From: Puniceicoccales bacterium
GTDB taxonomy: Bacteria; Verrucomicrobiota; Verrucomicrobiia; Opitutales; JAIRLM01
Direction of reading: 5' to 3'
Length of the DNA stretch: 36,081 nucleotides
Assembly (NCBI GenBank): GCA_031282835.1
Contig: JAITCU010000001.1
Span: 1-36,081, forward strand
In this document: positions 29,001-35,984 of the stretch, in pieces
Layout: each line of letters starts with the position of its first letter
How positions within the stretch are numbered: the stretch's first letter is position 1
Translations under genes and position numbers: made by a program
The notes under the pieces: model-generated
The model's database searches: none
What the model saw: only the letters and a program-made list of their open reading frames with translations
What the model was told of the DNA's origin: nothing

Positions 29001-31119
29001 CTGGGATCCCAAGGGCCGCATGAACGATACCGACGGGAAGCCGCTAACTGGAGCTCAATACCTGGAGCGGATGCGCGAATTAAGCATTGAAATCCAATGT
29101 ACGGACCTCCGCATGCAGCTGCGCAAAGCCTATCAGGCAAAAATGCACGCAGAAGCCAAGCGGGTCGTTTTCACGCTTTTGCAGCAAGAAGGAAAAGAAC
29201 TTCCAGAGCTACAGCGCAGATACGATAAATACGATCGGACGGGCATGTATCACGCGAAACGTATCCGCGAACTAACGAAAGAAATAGACAACACAGCAAG
29301 CGCTCTCTCTCAAACAAGGGCCGATAAGGACCCGGATCAGCACGCAAATCTCACCGCTAATTTAACTCAGCTTCGAAGTAAACTGCAATCCCATACACGC
29401 AAGATGGCCGACAATAAGGCGGAAACTGAAAAAATTCACAACCAAATCCAGCAAATCACGGCGAGAATACAAGCCATCCGTCGCGCGGCGGAACCCATCC
29501 TAACGCAGACCGTCGAAATTGATCCGACGAAACTATTTTGCACCGCGCGCACCGAACAGACCGGCGAACAAATTCTGACTGACTACGCGAATCAAACGAA
29601 TCGGAAGATAGATACCTTTCTCCAAGCCGCACAGGCCAATTTACAGGATATCGGAGGCGGCCCCTCCGACGGGGATAGCCTCAAGACAACCGCCAGCGAC
29701 AGCATCGATACCATCCGGAAATGCGGGACGGAAAAAATTGGCAATGAAAAATTCATTAAAGTCGATGAGTCCCAAAATTCCGAGGTTCAACAAGAGCAGG
29801 AACAAGAACAGGAACAGGAACAAGAACAGGAGCAACAACAGGACATCGCACTGGTGGATGTGCGAAGGATGCGAGTTACCGCTCGGGCAGAAACCCTTCC
29901 AGATTTTTCACCATTGGGTGGCACGGGCCTGGCCCAATTCAGGCAATTTTCCCATTCCTCCGCAGCAAGTGCCCTTGCCCACCTGACGTCATTGGGTTCC
30001 GCCATGGGCGCCGCCAACGGTCCACAAAATTGTGGTGAACTTTTTTCGGAGGGCTTCCATTTTTCCGAAAATTTCATGAAAGTCGTTACCGAGGAGCCAT
30101 CTTTTCAGCCCTTTTCTCCACTTACGCGGGTGGCCAATTACATGCTCGTTGCCGAAGTCGATGGGAAGCCACAATGTTGCCTTATTACGGATTTGGAGGC
30201 AGAAGCATTCAAAAAAACCAGTCCGTTACCCGCAGGCATCGGCCTTTACGGCATATCCGGGCACTGCATCGCCGGGACCGGTGCCCGGGAAGAAATCCTC
30301 CAACGGGCACAATTGCAACGGGCATTTTTTAGCGGAGATATCGACGCCCTGAGTAGGCTGCCCAAAGAACTACGCAATGAATTTTTGTGCCCCCAACCAC
30401 AGGACGACACCGAGGCAAGTATCCAAACTGCGGCGCAGCAAGCGGAATGTAACCGCAAGTGGTTGGAACGCCGGGAAGCCCACCATAGCGGCGTAAGTCC
30501 CGATGGGAAAACTTGCAATTTCCGCCGCGTGCCCAAAAACAGACAGCGGAAACTTTCGGCCCTCTTTGAGGCGGCCGACACAGCCACGATTTTGGCGGCC
30601 AAGGCGGCTTCCTGGAAACGCGTTCTGCACCCAGAGGTCCCTGCTGTACCGGCAAAAAGACGCAAAATTAACCCCGGAGGGGAAGTCCCGCCAGGACCGA
30701 ATGTGCATCCTAGGCCCGTACCGCCCAAGCCCGCCGCGGATGAACCACCTGGATCAGTGCCCCCAGCGCCATCAAAGACCATGCTGAGCGAGTTGGATCT
30801 GTCTCAGAATACGGATGATTTCAGCAAAAAGCTCGAATCCCAAAAAGGCCCTGATTACGTTTCAGCACGGGAATTTGCCAAAGCCGTAAAGTCGAAGGAA
30901 ATCGATGCCACAGAATTTGACCGAATTAAATTCCGGGATACGTTCCTTGCCGTTATTTTAGGCGCACTTTTCTTTCCGTTTGTTGGCGTATATGCCATCG
31001 CACGAGCAATTTACTGTCGGACCCATGATAGGATCATTTCCATTTTTTGGACTTCCCTATTGGAAACACGCGCCCTCGAGGCCCTGCAAGCGAGACAGCC
31101 TCAGGCGCAGGAGGTATAG
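20002..31119 (+). CDS. Giant DUF3638-type ATPase/helicase-like protein (3,705 aa)
   Basis: A single uninterrupted frame. A Cys-rich part (about 125-205: CHLC, CDRGTVCPGHC) may bind metal. About 200-2300 is helical and unassigned. The recognisable core is at 2300-3000: MGAGKTAVLMSML with a Walker A at 2330-2334; FDEFD (2462-2465) as the Walker B-like DE-D; then YYDQMRTRGTDVKFPPGAEA (TRGTD 2953-2957) and MRMRQL (2985-2990). This set, with QLNMGEGK and HTRGTD ... MRMRQL as the usual forms, marks the DUF3638 proteins of fungi and other eukaryotes, often labelled ubiquitin hydrolase-like; the layout resembles a superfamily 2 helicase. Further on come coiled coil (3030-3150), a Glu-Gln tract (3264-3280), a Pro-rich linker with KRRK (3552-3555), and a hydrophobic hairpin (about 3646-3672). 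GTG 20002 is taken from the promoter position. Function unknown; a host-directed role is inference. Confidence 0.85.
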   Translation: MSGIFPALGQTKGTYSIPPSGVALAVALESAGLPSHENDFPARNSLGIAQHWASILSPGNSDPNAGPVGVACDLFQNVADQLVVNDVVGEFGIDVLSFSTEGGADVGKIGSAIESIEPDSNYQFCHLCADGKYETDRTGMNSATASQAQVWCGHIVAGVCNVKCTGTGAYEVTLALDGQKCDRGTVCPGHCPQGGDHRVVKFTCDQTALGEFVTKFTGGTLAVNLLTNQDIGKAFATTGLDLHKFQIVEPTVTHAEQLLDIFSGHTDMSVRAWNRMLLSTASSPEEGVARVRKFHFARQMAELRFAIETCKGEPPSPGQIRHLRAALDKINVVYAAKIKDGISADTRMVIERKIAELSHGINELEKLIQPDSFSSETRGIPSSTVLQNLQGPQPQVAPKVAANLPNPIATIDALQKALAAKRDEQYLPNVLKQLQILSQYEYNDSFAEQRIGAIIMALTEDLNFQVDLSDVMPHSLEGRRKLFRAYNDIISNLNSLIHKVKPESMTSDGYLRLNPGLQNAVYVLQAQALQVYRDMLFHCGDGKGVNAFGPGNTSPSRAEIFKDSKNNPPRDENFVRQWRATIERLKLPIPPLTEDDPNYSPKCAQLRAQLRDAFGPQSDGDYVLGVSSGMRKLPIVSDTFTHLVGTPPNADVRTTFSSNTGNKSQEAYLEHLVENYIFGSPGSRIGTTQPKNFHDELAQMDFLRRAMERRVLRAKGDIDLESYPLDVPAGVTGWNVKDAILNGKFDELEKLLPGINKSKLHQLIGLLKYAKSIEDRLEEFAGHGEQTFTDGSRCISLMGAAGLGDLACMDALAGREGIPCTYVAYRDEAGDIPNGDVASNSGEITHAGAFRFFRELYTGIGRNGNEAASNFEGRCRKGGVPPWAQESTTESGRKARTEQIVKQRGLSAVQRALQQQINVSDNPWADVRALFAMFAENPEGIARAMAEGSPEEKAAISSALIRITQNMHVQDALLRGQIGADFDGFCRECQQLFKNVCLGHFSPASFGESADDAHICTLDHRRAIAFGQITGALVGLLRQAYDAATTPDQKAQVAQQMMEMVREIDREILFKNIDFSSGVENRIALRHIADLKLFILKQFHDCALAEGPLAPPAEEGATFLKEKIEAQAAKMLYDWLKTNDPDSVDDVQQSDSDAYFLPNLLEKYCSENNLEFKPPRRGTYIPNLEQHFPGFYAQAREAVRSEQVPLAEKNSDGIDQDLLLEFTAQTTATLAALGRGDGLQHSSNATFAADLLAFQSQFTEFMLSVANQCGKLDAPKGSSPPLPNRSWQSQVLQRNWDDFCKLTQAQIECTQHFKRAADAARAWNELTARCLGGDAAQPLVASSVAELIPALPNNGAGDRISAGMDVAKSRTSCANGTLLCDLVTGATTLIPVSAGDPEPVDKVLHNEAHKPIRSAIASYFGTSCEQIVCKKQSSNPDVYEVQAVSGRCAESANKFYIKINNGICSFYRTRIDNDTRKTEYLQIDPAKVSNGSPLTQWLCGEYFVWQEAVQQGYQTAPAVIENRDTLSVAFRSTDGHTWQDATGSAIKFSDVGGSFPALQNLLNGRNHRSAAHAPIIIGPLRVEGKVYSREITLPTIIHDGKPLVLIEIFHTNDASKASDPSNVKTHYVLKSNPNMRMLSEKEFLETLRNDAHPGPAPIGIQGGAAAEASLRANPLTKMDFSNSLLFTSAPSSDVDAPALQKRSPNLPSYLIISPANLDGPRHVQAGKTVNTQQISQTDVVAIQWNTSRIGLNGEYEIQGQNAPLTALSCLQHCLFACESQNYDLAVDFLRKFPKDLLLNHDPTQPATSAEAKLQERLRHHFHTFVQNNKYPDVVRAHMLGVWLQCDPHANDVMNKANLERINAYYDDVMAGKGVSDLDKVIKPYQYDTLMNLCYAAFGMRRETTAGGRSTIVKNQDGSGMNFTKREAESFKALLLQKLLRPQPFRRPRTHCKNPELSQATIDGINRGLQIRFEDFLGAMEKINFSIVDFTPPSAVDVSSTTSYHMSAREKTVMCAAKTAFGALTPKCEMPPNKDAPPPLISADSADSDLRTRELRRYEREMQAGTHKLTKEARFDTPFENISTQITAYEGAIKTFEPIITGANGQQNILQECENKLQQIATDHFGITVAAGRRERLGFMPILMDVLLQRDKQDPSAVNDSDEIVVKLPSLRSEVKLSGKVYKELIESGRTYLLLVGLREKTSRVSDLIGRVKSLQAEISGASGNDTKVAALKTQLSATMRELNQEVAALQQYCPTTEKAAAGTGRVAIADDDQYHWKHLRRVAGGLTLDEMLIYVAMSGITPRTNQTKLLRALFSDDSAETVRAFQLLMGAGKTAVLMSMLIFFISRKTTKNVPIIPCDPSQFESVVGNVGRYQRERFNQEICVFDPTIAQLRAPEGCRRLHAQLCEAKNAGQGIVMRRTTLNACKLALQEAAENATQNWQLYVELQKIVSFFQEDTVAIFDEFDQTLSIQLEVNFPKDAETKIPVQLRQVATDLFSAVVSANQKEGKDLFNIQSNMSANQTEAEFQADVGTLANHLWTSDSGVPREDGQQRTWQEACTEFGLCTSGEDFREILLGTKSFAIAPYAKSDQELLRYRLATFTGILAHTLPSARKKAANQGYGFTMRNGQLAFVPYIGVGVPSPNEFGNPYEKLTYYMMHALQSSKSLILSKETGSVDLIGQFHDKILSKMQMEMRSEMSRHEDGEDTKSAAELQQLFNETFDISFSEFHEAYEKCEINPQAYEEILEKIRGHLATHPQARLLLFSEVGGKFLHYTRSMQSSNAIDAVDAVAASYACSGTSWNSDTMHDSLSGQHMQQDEGTEGQILLKIQQDAANGVSKTTVSREEAPTPAGILRTALGLAGDQKAPPSFRAMVDIGIFKTVPNHDVARSMLDVAPHLQGVIYFQRGLGSASGRYMLLGRDGITRPLNDTTPASIQDAGFDPNSVGCYYDQMRTRGTDVKFPPGAEATVIFDPNGTPLRDTLQAVMRMRQLMTSQVVHMCAWDPKGRMNDTDGKPLTGAQYLERMRELSIEIQCTDLRMQLRKAYQAKMHAEAKRVVFTLLQQEGKELPELQRRYDKYDRTGMYHAKRIRELTKEIDNTASALSQTRADKDPDQHANLTANLTQLRSKLQSHTRKMADNKAETEKIHNQIQQITARIQAIRRAAEPILTQTVEIDPTKLFCTARTEQTGEQILTDYANQTNRKIDTFLQAAQANLQDIGGGPSDGDSLKTTASDSIDTIRKCGTEKIGNEKFIKVDESQNSEVQQEQEQEQEQEQEQEQQQDIALVDVRRMRVTARAETLPDFSPLGGTGLAQFRQFSHSSAASALAHLTSLGSAMGAANGPQNCGELFSEGFHFSENFMKVVTEEPSFQPFSPLTRVANYMLVAEVDGKPQCCLITDLEAEAFKKTSPLPAGIGLYGISGHCIAGTGAREEILQRAQLQRAFFSGDIDALSRLPKELRNEFLCPQPQDDTEASIQTAAQQAECNRKWLERREAHHSGVSPDGKTCNFRRVPKNRQRKLSALFEAADTATILAAKAASWKRVLHPEVPAVPAKRRKINPGGEVPPGPNVHPRPVPPKPAADEPPGSVPPAPSKTMLSELDLSQNTDDFSKKLESQKGPDYVSAREFAKAVKSKEIDATEFDRIKFRDTFLAVILGALFFPFVGVYAIARAIYCRTHDRIISIFWTSLLETRALEALQARQPQAQEV
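29791..29840 (+). repeat. In-frame (CARGAR)n tract encoding poly-Glu-Gln
   Basis: About seven hexanucleotide units of CA(A/G)GA(A/G) type inside the giant gene encode alternating Gln and Glu. Slippage by one unit would keep frame and change tract length. Confidence 0.8.
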
Positions 31120-31191
31120 ATTGAGGCCTCCGACACTTTGTTTTCATCATTTTACAAAAATCACCGAATATGCGGTCAACGGTTTCAATGC

Positions 31192-31222
31192 TTGACAATT
31201 TCCGTTGATCGCGCACCATATT
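31192..31222 (+). promoter_or_regulatory. Probable gapA operon promoter
   Basis: TTGACA (31192-31197), 19 bp, CATATT (31217-31222), giving a start near 31229 and a leader of about 47 nt that contains AAGGGAT before the ATG. The 19-bp spacing equals that of the cassette promoters. Confidence 0.5.
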
Positions 31223-31263
31223 ATGCGTGCAGAGGCGATTGGCGCCCCGTCAAATAAAAGTAA

Positions 31264-32307
<1,044 letters not shown>

Positions 32308-32318
32308 AATTCGAGCAT

Positions 32319-32975
32319 ATGACGGAAACTTTGTCAGAATTAACTTGCAGACGCTTTCCGTGCGGGCCCATCCGGACGAATGCGTATCTGGTGACAAATT
32401 CCAAGGGGCGAGGGGTCCTCATCGATGCCGCGCCCGGGAGTTTTGATGCCTACGCAAGGTTTTCCCGAAGTAACCCGAATTGTCTGGAAGCGGTCCTTTT
32501 GACCCACGGACATTGGGATCACTTTCTGGATGCGCCGCGCTTTCAATCAAATGGTGTGCCCGTTTATGTGAGTACATTTGATGGAGCCTGGATCCAGCAG
32601 TTGGAGTACGTGCGGGACTTCGTCCCCGACGAATTGGATGGAACACCTTGCGCGGCGGACATTTACCTCAATCACGGTGATTCCCTGGACCTCCTGGGTG
32701 CCCAGTGGCAAGTTTTGGGTCTCAGCGGCCATACTCCGGGTGGGCTCGCCTATTACCTCCCAACCATGCACTGGGTTTTCACCGGCGATTCCCTCTTTGC
32801 TGGAACCATCGGCCGCACTGACCTTCCCGGTGGAAACCACGCGCAATTGGTAAAAGAAATCCGAGAACGCTTACTCCCGCTCCCGCCAGAAACACAGGTT
32901 TTCCCCGGTCACGGTGTAAGTTCCACGATCGGCCGGGAAGTTGAAGAAAATCCCTTCATTCAAGCCTGTTCCTGA
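32319..32975 (+). CDS. MBL-fold metallo-hydrolase (glyoxalase II-like)
   Basis: 218 residues of the metallo-beta-lactamase fold. Metal ligands are all present: THGHWDH (His63, His65, Asp67, His68), SGHTPGG (His138), FTGDSLF (Asp157) and FPGHG (His198). The GDSLF-AGTIGRTDLPGG block is that of the small YcbL-type glyoxalase II relatives, which hydrolyse S-lactoylglutathione-like thioesters. Next to gapA, a role in clearing methylglyoxal adducts is plausible but not shown. It lies 11 nt after gapA and 9 nt before the next gene, so all three are co-transcribed. The arginine-rich C-terminal domain of classical GloB is absent. Confidence 0.88.
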   Translation: MTETLSELTCRRFPCGPIRTNAYLVTNSKGRGVLIDAAPGSFDAYARFSRSNPNCLEAVLLTHGHWDHFLDAPRFQSNGVPVYVSTFDGAWIQQLEYVRDFVPDELDGTPCAADIYLNHGDSLDLLGAQWQVLGLSGHTPGGLAYYLPTMHWVFTGDSLFAGTIGRTDLPGGNHAQLVKEIRERLLPLPPETQVFPGHGVSSTIGREVEENPFIQACS

Positions 32976-32984
32976 GGTAACCCC

Positions 32985-34172
32985 ATGGACGACATTAGTA
33001 ACGATTTACTCTCGCGTCTCAGGAAAAATATGCCCGGCACCGATAGTAACTCTCTGAAACCGCCCATGTCATTAAAGGAGATGTACAAATCAGAACCATT
33101 GCTGCTTGTGGCCCACATAACACTCGCGGCCAGCGCGGTTCTCGGATTTTGTTCGACATTAACATGTCTTTTTATCCCGCCAACGTTCTGTATCGTCGTC
33201 GTTTTCCTGTGCATAATTGCTTTCGTCGGTGCGTGCGGATATATTTGGATACGCGACCTGTTCCCGCCAGACAAGCCGCCCGAGGCCCCATTTTCTGGCG
33301 TACCCAACGATGTGCCATGGCCAGAATCTCGAAAAGTATTAGATGAGTTTTGTGCCGAGGTAATCAAAACTCCGGGCGAAGGGGAAGAAGATGCCACCAT
33401 AAACCCGGCAAAAGCGGCGCTAAAAAAGCACTTGGAAGACCCCAATGCGGACGGCGCACGCCTGGGCGTTTTCCTCTTAAATTATCCCAATGTTACACCC
33501 GAGAAAATATGTCAGTTTTTCAGCATCCTCATGGCACTGGATGAAGCTCGGCTCATGGAAATTCTCATGGCCATCGCAAAAGTGAAAGTTCCCGGATTCG
33601 ACACCGGCCAATACGAATCCATGGGTGCCCTTGCAATGACCTATGAAAATCCCGATGTGCGCATTGCGTATTTGGATCTCCTGGGCAAATTGAACGGAGA
33701 AAATCTTGCCAAGGTTCTGTCCCAGTCGGTTTGGTGGAAGGGGCTCCCCGCGAATCATACCATGCTGGGCATGTTCATCGTATCCCGGGAACTGCCGACC
33801 AATGAGCGGATAAAATACATTGGCACATTTGCCGTGAAACTGACCAGCACCCAATTATGGGATATTAAAACGGACGACGGGTGGCCACTTCCCTGGTCCC
33901 TCCTTTTGTTCGGAGATAAAGAACCAGAAGGCAAAATAGTTAGGGATACCGTGAAAAGCGTCCTGTTATACGAAAAAGGAAAATTTGACGAATTAATGAC
34001 GCACCGTCCTGCCAGCTTTTCCAAGGCCAGCCAAGAGACGCATGCCAATGAAGAGGCCCGGACCACGCTTAATACCCGAATGGAAGCCATGCGAACGAAC
34101 ATGAATGACTATTTGAGATCCGTCGCCGAGGAATACGGCGGCGAATACCAGGACGTCGAGTGGACATCCTAA
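32985..34172 (+). CDS. Inc-like bilobed membrane protein, unknown function
   Basis: 395 residues; GAGG lies 7 nt before ATG. A short polar N-terminus (1-37) is followed by two adjacent hydrophobic segments (39-63 and 66-90) split by a Pro-Pro, then a soluble helical domain of about 300 residues. There is no cleavable signal peptide. Two closely spaced spans with both ends on the same side is the layout of chlamydial inclusion-membrane proteins, but it is also that of many unrelated inner-membrane proteins. The soluble part is helical (ICQFFSILMALDEARLMEILMAIAK and similar), perhaps repeat-like, and ends in an acidic tail. No family recognised. It shares an operon with gapA and the MBL gene, which gives no functional hint. 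Confidence 0.7.
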   Translation: MDDISNDLLSRLRKNMPGTDSNSLKPPMSLKEMYKSEPLLLVAHITLAASAVLGFCSTLTCLFIPPTFCIVVVFLCIIAFVGACGYIWIRDLFPPDKPPEAPFSGVPNDVPWPESRKVLDEFCAEVIKTPGEGEEDATINPAKAALKKHLEDPNADGARLGVFLLNYPNVTPEKICQFFSILMALDEARLMEILMAIAKVKVPGFDTGQYESMGALAMTYENPDVRIAYLDLLGKLNGENLAKVLSQSVWWKGLPANHTMLGMFIVSRELPTNERIKYIGTFAVKLTSTQLWDIKTDDGWPLPWSLLLFGDKEPEGKIVRDTVKSVLLYEKGKFDELMTHRPASFSKASQETHANEEARTTLNTRMEAMRTNMNDYLRSVAEEYGGEYQDVEWTS

Positions 34173-34285
34173 AGACTGAAGGGAGTATGGTCATGCCCAT
34201 GAAACAACCTCCCAGGGTGGCCTTGCGGTTTTCCGCCGCGATTTGTTCAAAATTGGCTAAAAATTCACCGGAGATCGTAAAATGG

Positions 34286-34334
34286 TTGACAAACGCCTGA
34301 TTCCCAGCAGTATGATCCTAGAATTCGAATTCTA
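34286..34334 (+). promoter_or_regulatory. Cassette promoter and operator-like palindrome, copy at 34.3 kb
   Basis: TTGACA (34286-34291), 19 bp, TATGAT (34311-34316), then the perfect 16-bp palindrome TAGAATTCGAATTCTA at 34319-34334 across the predicted start (about 34323). A repressor bound there would block initiation. The upstream block (caccggagatcgtaaaa, and further AAAATTGGCTAAAAA) is conserved with the other two copies. 34173-34240, after the preceding gene, shows nothing else. Confidence 0.65.
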
Positions 34335-34348
34335 AAAAAAGGTTAAAT

Positions 34349-34543
34349 ATGAGAAATGCTACTACAACTGCCTCCGCGGCAGATATCTTCAACGGCGATC
34401 GGGAACCACAAGTGTTCCCAATCCTGAGACTGACACCTAGCCTTAAACTGGGACCTTCGTTTTTACGGAAATTTCCTGCGTTTTGGGGACAGGCCAGCCC
34501 GCTGCCCGCTACACAAAAGCTTTTTGAAAAACATCATCAATAA
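34349..34543 (+). CDS. Cassette small gene 1, copy at 34.3 kb
   Basis: 64 residues: MRNATTTASAADIFNGD ... LKLGPSFLRKFPAFWG ... ASPLPATQ and a short basic end. AAAAAGG lies 6 nt before the ATG. The conserved core (DIFNGD, PSFLRKFPA, ASPLPA) matches the copies at 8186-8635 and 19470-19676. It is followed after 36 nt by small gene 2 and then folC, all on the plus strand and all within about 1.6 kb. No known domain, no signal peptide. Net charge is mildly basic. It is unlike an antitoxin, a leader peptide or a ribosomal protein that I know. Confidence 0.65.
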   Translation: MRNATTTASAADIFNGDREPQVFPILRLTPSLKLGPSFLRKFPAFWGQASPLPATQKLFEKHHQ

Positions 34544-34579
34544 ACAAAAATCAAACCAACTAATCCGATCGGAGAATTT

Positions 34580-34696
34580 ATGAAAGCGAATAAAAAACTA
34601 ATAAAAAATTATGCCCCCGGCAAATGGGCCGATGACAATAACGGCATTAAACTTGCCAACTATAATATCGTATCCGGAGGGCCATGGGTAATTTAA
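34580..34696 (+). CDS. Cassette small gene 2 (38 aa)
   Basis: A 38-residue frame, MKANKKLIKNYAPGKW ... IVSGGPWVI, with an excellent Shine-Dalgarno (GGAGA, 5 nt before ATG) inside CCGATCGGAGAATTTATG. The same CCGATCGG-AAT-T-ATG precedes the decayed relative at 19440. Residues align with (I)TNYFLGELTEDNKSIK there. It is short, basic at the N-terminus and ends in a hydrophobic GGPWVI. It stands between small gene 1 and folC, with folC 58 nt downstream. Function unknown. Confidence 0.5.
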   Translation: MKANKKLIKNYAPGKWADDNNGIKLANYNIVSGGPWVI

Positions 34697-34754
34697 GCAT
34701 GATTTACTTTAGTATTAATATTCATCGGACCTGACCCCGCCGAGTTGATTTGCC

Positions 34755-35984
34755 ATGCGAACGTTGGAAAAATGCCTTCAAGAACTGGAGTCCCGGACGA
34801 ACATGTCTGGAAAATGGGAATTGGAACGCGTCCGGCACTTTGCCCGCCGGATGTGCGTGCCGTTGGAGAATAATTATATCCATATAGGCGGAACAAATGG
34901 CAAGGGTTCCGTCTGCGCCATGTTGGAATCGGGATTCCGTGCAACGGGTATGCAAACCGGATGCTACACCTCCCCCCATCTCATCCGTTGGAATGAACGT
35001 ATCCGGGTCAACGGCTGTGCCATTGCCGATGGGGACTTCTGCAGTCTCTTGAATGAGGTATTGGCGCTTGCCGACGAAACTTCTAACATTCCATTGAGCT
35101 GTTTTGAAATTCTAACCATCGCCGCCCTTGCCCATTTTTCCCGTAAATCCGTTGACATTGCCATCATCGAAGTGGGTCTCGGCGGTCGTTTGGACGCGAC
35201 AAATGTGATCACACCGAAAGTGGCAGCCATCACAACCGTGGGTTTCGACCACGAGGAAATTTTGGGAGAAACCCTTGAAGCCATCGCCGCAGAAAAAGCG
35301 GGCATTGCCAAGGATGGAGTTCCCCTCGTCCTCGGGCACATGCCAGCCGCCGCTTCTAAAAAAATCCGTTCACAGGTCCGATCGCCCATTATCCCGGCTG
35401 ATTGCACCCGGCCACTGCCCCAACTCAAATACCTCCATGGCGTCGAACAGGCAAAAAATATCCCCGTCGCATTGGCAATTGCGGAGGCCTATTTGGAACG
35501 GGTAAATCCAGTTAAGGCGGACCAACGGGCGAACTGGTTAGAACGTTTTCGCAGGGGAGTCATGGAGGTCCGCTGGCCTGGCCGCTGGGAAAAACGGACC
35601 ATCGGCGGACGAACGTGGATCTTCGATTGCACTCATAATATTTGTGGCCTTCCATTTTTACGTGCCAATTGGGAACAAGAATATTTGCCGCCACCCGCCA
35701 TAATTACGGCAACACTCGGTATCCGGCGGGCCCAGGCACTTTTTCCATATCTGGCTTCCATCGCCCGCCAATTGATTCTCGTGCGCCTGGATGAACCCCG
35801 CGCTTTGCCCACGGAACAGCTGAAGGAGCTTGTCCCCACGTCCTTTACCGGAAAAATAGACACCATTGAAAGTCTGGAAAATCTACCCCCAACAATAATT
35901 GGGGATGGTCCCGTGTTGGTTACTGGGTCTGTCCATCTTGTGGGACGCGTTTTGGAAATTTTTACCCCGATGGAAAAAGTCTAA
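34755..35984 (+). CDS. folC: Folylpolyglutamate synthase / dihydrofolate synthase
   Basis: 409 residues of the Mur ligase superfamily. The ATP loop GGTNGKGS (45-52), the SPHLIRWNERIRVNG block, SCFEILTIAAL, EVGLGGRLDATN and the late DCTHN (291-295; normally DGAHN) define FolC. It adds glutamate to folate and, in many bacteria, also joins dihydropteroate to glutamate. ATG 34755 has only a weak GAGTTGA upstream. The cassette promoter at 34286 is the nearest visible one, so small genes 1 and 2 and folC may be one transcript. The final codons and the stop (MEKV, TAA) lie in sequence shared with the IS remnant copies (gaaaaagtctaaaaaccc), and the stop overlaps the convergent transposase stop. Confidence 0.94.
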   Translation: MRTLEKCLQELESRTNMSGKWELERVRHFARRMCVPLENNYIHIGGTNGKGSVCAMLESGFRATGMQTGCYTSPHLIRWNERIRVNGCAIADGDFCSLLNEVLALADETSNIPLSCFEILTIAALAHFSRKSVDIAIIEVGLGGRLDATNVITPKVAAITTVGFDHEEILGETLEAIAAEKAGIAKDGVPLVLGHMPAAASKKIRSQVRSPIIPADCTRPLPQLKYLHGVEQAKNIPVALAIAEAYLERVNPVKADQRANWLERFRRGVMEVRWPGRWEKRTIGGRTWIFDCTHNICGLPFLRANWEQEYLPPPAIITATLGIRRAQALFPYLASIARQLILVRLDEPRALPTEQLKELVPTSFTGKIDTIESLENLPPTIIGDGPVLVTGSVHLVGRVLEIFTPMEKV

